Source of the DNA: Flavobacterium sp. 123
GTDB taxonomy: Bacteria; Bacteroidota; Bacteroidia; Flavobacteriales; Flavobacteriaceae
Assembly: GCF_003634825.1 (NCBI RefSeq)
Contig: NZ_RBXD01000001.1
Location: 766,501 to 830,500 of the forward strand
Reading direction: 5' to 3'
DNA: 64,000 nt
Below, in pieces: positions 27,970 to 35,460 of this stretch (positions are counted from its first letter, which is position 1; every line of letters starts with the position of its first letter). The position numbers and the translations under genes were made by a program. The notes under the pieces are model-generated. The model ran no database searches. It was not told the origin of the DNA and saw only the letters and a list, made by a program, of their open reading frames with translations.

Positions 27970-28417
27970 TTATATTTCCCATTACTTCCTCAGCCAAATC
28001 TGCAAAATCAACATCATCACCGCTTATAGATTTCTCATACAAGTCTTTATCCCAAATCTCAACAATAGTAACCGCAGAAGAAAAAACTACATCTTTAGTA
28101 ATGCTTGCAAAAGAAACCAAGTCCTTCGCAACTAACAATCTACCTAAAGCATCTATTTCAACCATCTTCACGCCAGCAGTAAATCTTCGGATAAAATCAT
28201 TGTTCTTTTTAACAAATCGATTCAGCTTATTGATTTTTTGCATCATCAAATCCCACTCTTCCATTGGATACAATTCTAAACAAGGTTGAAATACGGAACG
28301 CTTCAAAACAAATCCGCTTTGAAGAGACGAAGCCAATTGCTTTTTTAAAGGTGACGGCAACAAGAGCCTACCTTTAGCATCAACTTTACATTCATATGTT
28401 CCAACTATTGTATTCAA
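27944..28417 (-). CDS. mraZ: transcriptional regulator MraZ
   Basis: MraZ is an AbrB-fold DNA-binding protein that forms a ring and represses its own dcw operon in species studied. The 157 residues have two tandem AbrB-like repeats. The first has GTYECKVDAKGRLLLPSPLKKQL and the second has VEIDALGRLLVAKDLVSFA, both with the DAxGR core. It is the first gene of the division cluster. Three phased GTGGTA repeats lie directly upstream and are the likely operator. Confidence 0.96.
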   Translation of the reverse strand: MNTIVGTYECKVDAKGRLLLPSPLKKQLASSLQSGFVLKRSVFQPCLELYPMEEWDLMMQKINKLNRFVKKNNDFIRRFTAGVKMVEIDALGRLLVAKDLVSFASITKDVVFSSAVTIVEIWDKDLYEKSISGDDVDFADLAEEVMGNINDDENGIS

Positions 28418-28442
28418 GAAAAAAGTATTTAATGATATAAAG

Positions 28443-28468
28443 CAAAAATATAAAAAATATTACCACAA
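28443..28468 (-). promoter_or_regulatory. mraZ / dcw cluster promoter
   Basis: On the minus strand TATTTTTG (28443-28450) is a good -7 element. TTG at 28466-28468 is a possible -33 at a slightly short 15-bp spacing. The TTG directly abuts or overlaps the nearest MraZ-type repeat. Confidence 0.55.
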
Positions 28469-28507
28469 TTTACCACTACATACCACTTTGTTAATAAGTT
28501 TAACCAC
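28461..28507 (-). promoter_or_regulatory. putative MraZ operator: three 10-bp-phased GTGGTA repeats
   Basis: On the minus strand GTGGTA occurs at 28481-28486, 28471-28476 and 28461-28466, exactly one helical turn apart. A fourth copy, GTGGTT, is at 28502-28507. E. coli MraZ binds three GTGGG repeats with 5-nt spacers at the same place before mraZ. The match in number, phase and position is strong; the fifth base differs. Confidence 0.75.
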
Positions 28508-28751
28508 TTTCGAATAAAAACCCTTAATTTTTGGACAATCAGAACATTAGCTTCATTTCAATTATTCTTAACAATGTTTATATGTTGCAAAAAATGATTC
28601 CTGAAAAAATTGATTTTTTTAATTTTTTTTGGGTAGTTAAAAAAAAGAATAGTCCTCGTTTTTCATTAAATAAAAATGAAATTTTAATCTACAAAAAGAG
28701 ATTACACAATTAAAAAATGTTTGCAAAAATTATTTTTTGTTTATTAAATCC

Positions 28752-28759
28752 TATATTTG
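28752..28759 (+). promoter_or_regulatory. -7 element for the alpha/beta hydrolase gene
   Basis: TATATTTG lies 29 bp before the ATG at 28789. It falls inside the upstream part of the longer open frame, which argues against a start at 28717. The -33 element is not clear. Confidence 0.5.
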
Positions 28760-28788
28760 TCAAAATTGAAAAAATCGGTATCCAAAAC

Positions 28789-29574
28789 ATGGAAAAACAC
28801 TATAAAAAAGAAGGTAGATACAGTTTTTATGAAGCTGGAGAAGGTACGCCAATTGTAATCTTGCATGGTTTAATGGGAGGTCTAAGTAATTTTGACGCAG
28901 TAGCAGCTCATTTTTCAAACAAAGGATACAAAATCATCATTCCAGATTTACCTATTTACACGCAAAGCATTTTAAAAACAAATGTTAAGAGTTTTGCAAA
29001 ATATGTAAAGGATTTTATAACATTCAAAGGATTAGACCGAGTTATACTTCTTGGAAATTCATTAGGAGGCCATATTGCTTTATACCATACTAAAATGTAT
29101 CCTGAAAAGGTAGCTGGACTTGTAATTACTGGAAGTTCTGGATTGTACGAAAGCGCCATGGGCGACAGCTATCCAAAAAGAGGAGATTATGAATATATCA
29201 AGAAAAAAGCCGAAGATGTATTTTACGACCCAAAAGTAGCAACACCTGAACTTATTGACGAGGTTTACGCAACGGTTAATGACAGAATAAAATTAATAAA
29301 AACATTAACTATTGCAAAGAGTGCTATTCGCCATAATATGGCAAAGGACTTGCCAAAAATGCATGTTCAAACCTGTATTATTTGGGGTAAAAACGACAAG
29401 GTTACTCCGCCCGATGTAGCAGTAGAATTTAATAAATTATTACCTAACTCTACTTTGTATTGGATAGACAAATGTGGACACGCTGCCATGATGGAGCATC
29501 CAGAAGAATTCAACCGTCTGTTAGAGGATTGGTTGACAAAAACACATTTACAAGTTAGTTCTGAAAAAGAATAA
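28789..29574 (+). CDS. alpha/beta hydrolase
   Basis: This 261-residue protein has the complete alpha/beta-hydrolase triad. The oxyanion motif is ILHGLMGG, the nucleophile elbow is GNSLGG (Ser91), the acid is in IIWGKNDKVTPP and the histidine is in DKCGHAAMMEHP. It has no signal peptide and should be cytoplasmic. The substrate cannot be told from sequence; similarity in style to meta-cleavage-product hydrolases does not prove function. The start at 28789 is chosen because a -7 promoter element lies in the upstream frame extension and because the family starts here. The next gene, ysxC, follows by 17 bp, so they may be co-transcribed. Confidence 0.88.
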   Translation: MEKHYKKEGRYSFYEAGEGTPIVILHGLMGGLSNFDAVAAHFSNKGYKIIIPDLPIYTQSILKTNVKSFAKYVKDFITFKGLDRVILLGNSLGGHIALYHTKMYPEKVAGLVITGSSGLYESAMGDSYPKRGDYEYIKKKAEDVFYDPKVATPELIDEVYATVNDRIKLIKTLTIAKSAIRHNMAKDLPKMHVQTCIIWGKNDKVTPPDVAVEFNKLLPNSTLYWIDKCGHAAMMEHPEEFNRLLEDWLTKTHLQVSSEKE

Positions 29575-29591
29575 ATTTACAAATAAATATC

Positions 29592-30212
29592 ATGAAAATT
29601 AATACTGCCGAATTCATTATAAGCAATTCACAAGTTGACAAATGTCCTAAAGACTTTTTGCCAGAATATGCTTTTATAGGCAGATCAAATGTTGGAAAGT
29701 CTTCGTTAATAAATATGTTGACTAACAATAAAAACCTAGCCAAAACTTCTGGAAGACCAGGAAAAACTCAGCTTATAAATCACTTTTTGATTAATAACAA
29801 TTGGTTTTTAGTAGATTTACCTGGTTACGGTTATGCAAAAGTATCTAAGAAAACAAAATCAATATTTCAACAGTTTATAACGGATTATTTTGAAACAAGA
29901 GAACAATTAGTTTGTGCTTTTGTATTAATTGACATTCGTCATGAGGCTCAAAATATCGATATTGAATTCATGTCTTACATGGGAGAAAGCGAAATCCCAT
30001 TTTGTATTATTTTTACTAAAGCTGACAAAATAAGTAAAGTTAAAATCGATTCTCATATTGCTGCTTACAAAAAGAAAATGTTTGCAAACAATTGGGCTGA
30101 GATGCCACATTACTTTGTAACTTCAGCAACTGAATCAACTGGAAAAGAAGATGTTTTAAACTATATTGACGAAGTAAATCAAGAAGTTTTCAAAAACAAT
30201 AGTCAGTTTTAG
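29592..30212 (+). CDS. ysxC: ribosome biogenesis GTP-binding protein YsxC/EngB
   Basis: YihA/YsxC/EngB is a small essential GTPase in 50S subunit assembly. The 206 residues show the G1 loop GRSNVGKSSLINML, the switch region KTSGRPGKTQLIN, G3 in VDLPGYGYAKV, G4 TKADK and G5-like TSATEST. Length is usual. It closes a two-gene plus-strand unit that ends in a strong bidirectional terminator shared with gldC. Confidence 0.96.
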   Translation: MKINTAEFIISNSQVDKCPKDFLPEYAFIGRSNVGKSSLINMLTNNKNLAKTSGRPGKTQLINHFLINNNWFLVDLPGYGYAKVSKKTKSIFQQFITDYFETREQLVCAFVLIDIRHEAQNIDIEFMSYMGESEIPFCIIFTKADKISKVKIDSHIAAYKKKMFANNWAEMPHYFVTSATESTGKEDVLNYIDEVNQEVFKNNSQF

Positions 30213-30233
30213 AAATACAATTTTAATTTCAAT

Positions 30234-30276
30234 AAAAAATCCCAAAACTAAGTTTGTTTAGTTTTGGGATTTTTTT
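30234..30276. terminator. bidirectional terminator between ysxC and gldC
   Basis: AAAAATCCCAAAACTA pairs with TAGTTTTGGGATTTTT, with A- and T-runs on both sides, between two convergent genes. Confidence 0.9.
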
Positions 30277-30295
30277 AATGATAACCGTCCAAAAA

Positions 30296-30631
30296 TTATT
30301 TTTGAAGTTCTAATTTTTCCGCAAAATAATCACAGAAATCTTTCATAGTATCGGCCATTTTCTCGTCATTAGTAGCGCGCTTAAAGGTATCAGACATAGC
30401 CACTAATGTTTGATGAAAGAAAATTTTCATTTCGTCAACTGGCATATCTTTTGTCCACAAATCGATACGCATTGTTTCTTTCACTTTACTATCCCAAATA
30501 GACAGCATAATTGCTTTTGCCTCTTCTTGTTCCACGCCACCATCTTGTGCGGACCACATTAATTTTTCTGGAACACGATTTTCGTCTAACGCGACTAAAA
30601 ATTTAATTTCTGATGTATTTTTATCTGACAT
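30296..30631 (-). CDS. gldC: gliding motility protein GldC
   Basis: The 111-residue soluble protein matches the size and sequence I know for Flavobacterium GldC (DKNTSEIKFLVALDENRVPEKLMWSA and the acidic helical C-terminus). In F. johnsoniae gldC loss weakens gliding, and GldC is thought to support the lipoprotein GldB. The start codon overlaps the gldB stop (TAATG), so the two are translationally coupled. No membrane segment or known catalytic motif is visible. Confidence 0.93.
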   Translation of the reverse strand: MSDKNTSEIKFLVALDENRVPEKLMWSAQDGGVEQEEAKAIMLSIWDSKVKETMRIDLWTKDMPVDEMKIFFHQTLVAMSDTFKRATNDEKMADTMKDFCDYFAEKLELQK

Positions 30632-31587
30632 TATTTTTTTGGTTTATATTTTGATTTTTCAAACAATTCTTTAGCATTCATTTTTAACATATCTGACAAA
30701 GGAATATCGTTGTTTTTCATAAAAGAACGAACCATTTGCCATCCTACCCATGCTCCAACTTGACCTGGCGATTCATTATCAATTTCCAAATAGAATTTAG
30801 AAAAAGGGGCAGGATTTACAAATCGAGGTATTAATTTTTGATCGTCACTATAAAGCATTTCTTTTTCTAAAAAATAACGCCACATATAACCCTCATTTTC
30901 TTGACACCACTTTATTTGATCTTCAGTATAACCCATTTTTTCTGCATCTGTATAATCTGGCAAAAGCAAATCTTTCAGATACAATTGCTTTCCGTGATAA
31001 ATCATCTGACTAAGCAAGGACTTATCAATTATAGGGGAAATTTCTCTAGTAGAAAAGCTACTCACTAAATCAGGCATGATTTGTTTCTGCTCAAAATTTT
31101 GTTTTATGTATTTTGGAAACTGATAAAATTTATGATTCTTTCCTAGATACAATTCAAGCGAAACAATAACTAAGCTATCCGCATAAATAACTTTATTGTT
31201 ATAATCCATTTCTGAAATTACCGTGATAACTTTTGGCGTTTTTGTTTTGGGAAAATAATATTTTATATGTTTAAAAAGAGTGGTAAGCTCGTTTTTTACA
31301 GGATTAATATCTGCATACTTTTTTTGAACTTCCGTATACAATTCCCTCCAAATAGGATCTTGCATTTTATTTAACCAAACACTATCATCATTTCCAGCAG
31401 GAAAAAAAAATGGAAACTCTTTTTTAACTTTTGGCAAATCCTGAGCTGGAGTCTCAAAAAATATTTTGTCAAAGCGTACAATTTTTATTTCTACAGGAAT
31501 TGCTGTAACGGCTTTCTCGACTTTATTCTTCTTATCGCAGGATAAAAAAAATAAACAAAAGGCTACAGAAAACAGATATATTTTCAT
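30631..31587 (-). CDS. gldB: gliding motility lipoprotein GldB
   Basis: GldB is a lipoprotein required for gliding and, through that, for type IX secretion in Flavobacterium. The 318-residue precursor has a lipoprotein signal with the lipid-bearing Cys17 (CLFFLSCDKKNK). The mature part has the family segments VEIKIVRFDKIFFETP, LFKHIKYYFPKTKTPKVITVISEMDYNNKVIYADSLVIVSLELYLG, PGQVGAWVGWQMVRSFM and a closing DMLKMNAKELFEKSKY. Some of these recall a zinc-peptidase-like fold. It is divergent from nadE, the same arrangement as in F. johnsoniae as I recall it. Confidence 0.93.
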   Translation of the reverse strand: MKIYLFSVAFCLFFLSCDKKNKVEKAVTAIPVEIKIVRFDKIFFETPAQDLPKVKKEFPFFFPAGNDDSVWLNKMQDPIWRELYTEVQKKYADINPVKNELTTLFKHIKYYFPKTKTPKVITVISEMDYNNKVIYADSLVIVSLELYLGKNHKFYQFPKYIKQNFEQKQIMPDLVSSFSTREISPIIDKSLLSQMIYHGKQLYLKDLLLPDYTDAEKMGYTEDQIKWCQENEGYMWRYFLEKEMLYSDDQKLIPRFVNPAPFSKFYLEIDNESPGQVGAWVGWQMVRSFMKNNDIPLSDMLKMNAKELFEKSKYKPKK

Positions 31588-31649
31588 ATTAATTAATTAA
31601 ATTTGTTTTCAAAGTATCAGGAAAACGAATACACTACGAATTGATTTTG

Positions 31650-31657
31650 CAAATATA
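31650..31657 (-). promoter_or_regulatory. -7 element for gldBC
   Basis: TATATTTG on the minus strand lies 63 bp before the gldB ATG. No -33 TTG at normal distance is evident. Confidence 0.45.
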
Positions 31658-31687
31658 CATTCCTGCTTTTTTAATACCTAAACTATT

Positions 31688-32494
31688 ATGACTAAAAAAA
31701 GTACTCTTCAAGTAGAAAAAGTGAACACCCATATTGTTAATTGGTTAAAAACATATGCAGAAAACGCTAAAGTAAATGGATTTGTTGTAGGGATTTCAGG
31801 AGGAGTGGATTCAGCAGTAACTTCAACTTTATGTGCGCAAACTGGATTAAAAGTTTTATGTGTTGAAATGCCAATCCATCAAGCTCATAGTCATGTTACT
31901 CGAGGACGTGAACATATTGAGCAATTAAAAAAAAGATTTCCTAATGTAACTCATATTGAAACCGATTTAACTTCGGTATTTGAAGATTTTAAGAAAAACG
32001 TTCCTGATTCAACCGATACTTGCAGACTTCATTTATCATTAGCAAATACAAGAGCACGTTTACGAATGACTACCTTATATTATCATGCTGGAATTAATGG
32101 TTTACTTGTTGCCGGAACAGGTAATAAAGTAGAGGATTTTGGAGTAGGCTTTTATACAAAATATGGAGATGGCGGGGTTGATTTAAGCCCAATTGCAGAT
32201 TTAATGAAATCTGAAGTTTTTCTTTTAGGAGACTATCTGAAAATCCCAAATTCAATTTTAACAGCCGCACCAACAGATGGATTATTTGGTGATGAAAGAA
32301 CAGATGAAGATCAACTAGGCGCTAGTTATGACGAATTAGAATGGGCCATGACGGAAGCTGAAGAAGGAAAATCAGCAAATGATTTTTCTGGAAGAAAAAA
32401 AGAGGTTTTTGAAATCTATAGAAGGTTAAATACTGTAAACCAGCACAAAATGAATGCTATTCCGGTTTGTTTAATTCCAAATCCGTTAAAGTAA
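31688..32494 (+). CDS. nadE: NAD(+) synthase (ammonia-dependent type)
   Basis: NadE amidates nicotinate adenine dinucleotide to NAD. The 268-residue protein is the short form without a glutaminase domain. Motifs are the PP-loop VVGISGGVDSAVTSTL, NTRARLRMTTLYYHA, VAGTGNKVEDFGVGFYTKYGDGGVDLSPIADLMKSEV and APTDGLFGDERTDEDQLG. It lies between gldB (divergent) and a NarL-type regulator gene 98 bp downstream. There is no sign that its product relates to gliding beyond conserved position. Confidence 0.97.
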   Translation: MTKKSTLQVEKVNTHIVNWLKTYAENAKVNGFVVGISGGVDSAVTSTLCAQTGLKVLCVEMPIHQAHSHVTRGREHIEQLKKRFPNVTHIETDLTSVFEDFKKNVPDSTDTCRLHLSLANTRARLRMTTLYYHAGINGLLVAGTGNKVEDFGVGFYTKYGDGGVDLSPIADLMKSEVFLLGDYLKIPNSILTAAPTDGLFGDERTDEDQLGASYDELEWAMTEAEEGKSANDFSGRKKEVFEIYRRLNTVNQHKMNAIPVCLIPNPLK

Positions 32495-32592
32495 TTATAT
32501 TTTATTCTGATTTGCAATTAATTACAGAATTTATTTATTAATTTTACTCTTCCAAAAACAAAATATAAAAATAATTCTTAAAAAATCCAATT

Positions 32593-33222
32593 ATGATTAA
32601 AGTATGTATAGCTGATAATTATCCCGTTGTGCATTTTGGAGTAAAATCTTACTTTAAAGATCATGCCGACATATCAATAGTTGCCAACGTAGGTAACTTT
32701 CTGATGGTTAGGGACATACTACTTACCAAAGAAATTGATGTTTTAATCTTAGATTTAGAATTAGAAGGTCTTGCAAGTATTTTTGAAGTTAAAGCTGTCT
32801 TGAAAAACTTTCCAAAAACTAAAATTATTATCTTCAGTGGTCTTTCTGAACAAATTTACGCTCCAAATGCCATAAAAGCAGGTGTTTCAGGTTTTGTCCA
32901 TAAAACAGAAAAACTAGAAACTTTAGGCCAGTCCATTATTAAAGTACACCAAGGTAAAATAATAATGAATGAAACAGTTAAGAAAAACTTGGCATTAATT
33001 GCGAAACAAAGCAAAAGCGAACGATTATATAGAAAACTTTCTAATCGTGAAGTTGAAGTTTTACGTTATTTAAGTGATGGTAAAAAGAACCACGAAATTG
33101 CCGAAATCTTAAATCTTAATGAAAAAACAATTAGTACTTACAAATTAAGATTACTAACAAAATTGAATGTTACAAACCTTGTTGATTTAGTTAACAAAGC
33201 AAAAACATTAGAAATCGTTTAA
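32593..33222 (+). CDS. NarL/FixJ-type response regulator
   Basis: The 209-residue protein has a receiver domain (residues 1-120, phospho-acceptor Asp54 in LILDLELEGL, Lys around 103 in FVHKTEKL) and a LuxR-type helix-turn-helix (about 145-205: LSNREVEVLRYLSDGKKNHEIAEILNLNEKTISTYKLRLLTKL). It probably regulates transcription when phosphorylated. No sensor kinase is adjacent, so the partner is unknown. It is convergent with dnaG, with only 2 bp between the stops. Confidence 0.92.
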   Translation: MIKVCIADNYPVVHFGVKSYFKDHADISIVANVGNFLMVRDILLTKEIDVLILDLELEGLASIFEVKAVLKNFPKTKIIIFSGLSEQIYAPNAIKAGVSGFVHKTEKLETLGQSIIKVHQGKIIMNETVKKNLALIAKQSKSERLYRKLSNREVEVLRYLSDGKKNHEIAEILNLNEKTISTYKLRLLTKLNVTNLVDLVNKAKTLEIV

Positions 33223-33224
33223 AT

Positions 33225-35201
33225 TTAATGGTATCGTGACATTACTCTTCCTAATTTTTTAGAAAAAGAATTAATAAGTTTGTAGTAGTCCATCGCCATA
33301 GACAAAGGCTCTGTATTATCTGAATCTGGTTCAGTTGATATAGAGCTTTTTAATTCCTCAATGATTTTATCTACTAAAAACCATCTTAAAGTAAGAATCG
33401 TTTCGGAAACATATTGACTGATTGTTTCACTTTTAGCTTTAGGAAAAATGTTTTGCCCTTCCCAATTATGCAAAGTAACTCGTTCATCTTCCATTAAAAT
33501 ATCTGTTACTTCCTGAGCAAAATCAACAGATAAATGCATCAAATATTGTTCAACACCAAAGTCTCCATTTTGGAGATAATAATTAATAAGGTCATTAAAA
33601 ATATCTCTGAATAAAGGATTAGCAAGCTCCACTTCGTCTTCTTGTAAGCTCAAATAAATTCTTTGATATACTTTATATTCTTTCTTTTCAATTACATGCT
33701 CAATCTCTCCGTCTTCATTTGTTTTTAAAAGCACATCTTCAAATTCTTCCGTTTTATTTCCATACAACAAAAGAATTTCAATTATTTTTCGTTCCAAACG
33801 ATACAGTACATCAACTTTTTGTGTTTGAACTGGGTTTTCATTTTTGACTACTTCAAATGCTTTTTGTTCTTGTTTTTGCTTCTTATCAATTTCGGCAACA
33901 TCTTTTTTGACTAACTGCGCAAGAGTACTAACAAGGACTTGTTCAGAAATATCCATGATTCTGGAACATTCCTGAATGTATATTTCTCGCTGAATTCTAT
34001 CTGGAATTTTTGAAATACTAAGCACCATATCCCGAATCAAATCTGCTTTTTTAATCGGATCATTCTTTGCTTCATTCATCAAAAGCGATGCCTTGAATTG
34101 AATAAAATCTTTAGTATTATTCTCTAGATAAGCTACTAAATCATCATAGGATGTTTTTCTGGCAAAGCTATCCGGATCTTCTCCATCAGGGAAAGTACAC
34201 ACTTTTACATTCATACCTTCTTCAAGAATCAAATCTATCCCACGAATAGAAGCACGTAATCCGGCAGCATCTCCATCAAAAAGCACCGTAATGTTTTTTG
34301 TTAATCTGTTTATTAATCGGATTTGATCTGGAGTTAAAGCAGTTCCTGATGAGGCAACAACATTCTCAATTCCAGATTGATTGAATTGAATAACATCCGT
34401 ATATCCTTCAACTAAGTAGCAATTATTTTGTTTAGCTATGGATTGTTTGGCTTGAAAAATTCCATAAAGGACTTTGCTTTTATGGTAAATATCACTTTCT
34501 GGTGAGTTCAGGTATTTAGCTGCTTTTTTATCATTGGTCAAAATTCGACCTCCAAAACCAAGTACTCGCCCGGACATACTTTGTATAGGAAACATAACCC
34601 TTCCTTTGAAGCGGTCAAATGGCCGATCTTCTCTCGGAATTGTAAGCCCCGTACTTTCTAAAAACTCTAACTTATATCCTTTACCGAGCGCTTCTTTAGT
34701 AAAAGCGTCCCAAGTTTCTGGAGAATATCCTAAGCCGAATTTTTTAATAGTTTCATTGGTAAAACTTCTTTCTTTAAAATAGGAATAACCTATGGCTTTG
34801 CCTTCTTCTGTATTTAATAGTACATTTTGAAAATAGGTTTTCGCAAATTCTGAAACCAAGTACATACTTTCACGAACATCCGTAATGGCTTTTTCTTCAT
34901 CCGTTTGTTCTGTTTCTTCAATTTCAATATTGTATTTTTTGGCCAAATATCGAATTGCTTCAGGATACGTGAAATGCTCATGCTCCATAAGAAAAGCTAC
35001 TGAGTTTCCGCCTTTTCCGGAACTAAAATCTTTCCATATTTGTTTCACAGGCGAAACCATAAACGATGGAGATCGTTCATCAGAAAACGGACTCAGTCCT
35101 TTGAAATTACTTCCCGCACGCTTTAATTGCACGAAATCTCCAATAACTTCCTCCACTCGAGCAGTTTCGAAAACAGTATCTATGGTCGCTTTTGAAATCA
35201 T
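33225..35201 (-). CDS. dnaG: DNA primase DnaG, zinc-finger ligands missing
   Basis: DnaG makes RNA primers at the replication fork. The 658 residues contain the N-terminal zinc-finger-like fold (about 1-95), the primase core with TOPRIM motifs (CYLVEGYTDVIQFNQSGIENVVASSGTAL near 260 and VLFDGDAAGLRASIRG near 305) and a C-terminal DnaB-interacting helical region. The N-terminal fold is recognisable (SPFSDERSPSFMVSP and KDFSSGKGGNSVAFLM), but the Cys, His, Cys and Cys that bind zinc in CHC2 are replaced by Ser, Ser, Asp and Ser or similar. I recall the same loss in other Flavobacteriia. The gene has its own promoter upstream. Confidence 0.96.
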   Translation of the reverse strand: MISKATIDTVFETARVEEVIGDFVQLKRAGSNFKGLSPFSDERSPSFMVSPVKQIWKDFSSGKGGNSVAFLMEHEHFTYPEAIRYLAKKYNIEIEETEQTDEEKAITDVRESMYLVSEFAKTYFQNVLLNTEEGKAIGYSYFKERSFTNETIKKFGLGYSPETWDAFTKEALGKGYKLEFLESTGLTIPREDRPFDRFKGRVMFPIQSMSGRVLGFGGRILTNDKKAAKYLNSPESDIYHKSKVLYGIFQAKQSIAKQNNCYLVEGYTDVIQFNQSGIENVVASSGTALTPDQIRLINRLTKNITVLFDGDAAGLRASIRGIDLILEEGMNVKVCTFPDGEDPDSFARKTSYDDLVAYLENNTKDFIQFKASLLMNEAKNDPIKKADLIRDMVLSISKIPDRIQREIYIQECSRIMDISEQVLVSTLAQLVKKDVAEIDKKQKQEQKAFEVVKNENPVQTQKVDVLYRLERKIIEILLLYGNKTEEFEDVLLKTNEDGEIEHVIEKKEYKVYQRIYLSLQEDEVELANPLFRDIFNDLINYYLQNGDFGVEQYLMHLSVDFAQEVTDILMEDERVTLHNWEGQNIFPKAKSETISQYVSETILTLRWFLVDKIIEELKSSISTEPDSDNTEPLSMAMDYYKLINSFSKKLGRVMSRYH

Positions 35202-35219
35202 TTTTTAGTAGCAAAGTCA

Positions 35220-35252
35220 CAAAGATACAAAGATGTTATGTGTTTTAAACAA
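35220..35252 (-). promoter_or_regulatory. dnaG promoter (TTG-N22-TATCTTTG)
   Basis: On the minus strand TTG (35250-35252) and TATCTTTG (35220-35227) are 22 bp apart, within the Bacteroidota range. The -7 element ends 18 bp before the dnaG ATG. Confidence 0.7.
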
Positions 35253-35389
35253 CGAATTTTTAATTTATCAGGAATGACAAATAGACTTAAGAAACTTCAT
35301 ACGCTACCCATCTAATAGCCTTTATGAATCAAATTGTGCCTGAAAAAAGCATTATTTGTTAATACCCTTTTATTTTTAAACAAAAAGTG

Positions 35390-35397
35390 TAAATTTG
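35390..35397 (+). promoter_or_regulatory. -7 element for the six-PAS sensor kinase gene
   Basis: TAAATTTG lies 63 bp before the chosen ATG at 35461. There is no TTG at ideal -33 spacing. Confidence 0.45.
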
Positions 35398-35460
35398 CTT
35401 TTTAACAACCTACAATAAGATTCCAATTTCTTGAAAAAGAATCAATTACTTTCAAAAAAT

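Larger units (their letters stand above)
28418..28788. other. divergent intergenic region between mraZ and the hydrolase gene
   Basis: This AT-rich stretch holds the mraZ promoter and repeats on the minus strand and a -7 element for the hydrolase on the plus strand. The middle (28531-28713) has an open frame rich in Asn, Ile and Lys that looks random, and I do not call it a gene. Confidence 0.65.

Noticed and set aside
28531..28713. 60-codon frame between mraZ and the hydrolase
   Set aside because: The composition is that of random AT-rich DNA (Asn, Ile, Lys, Phe) and I see no motif.
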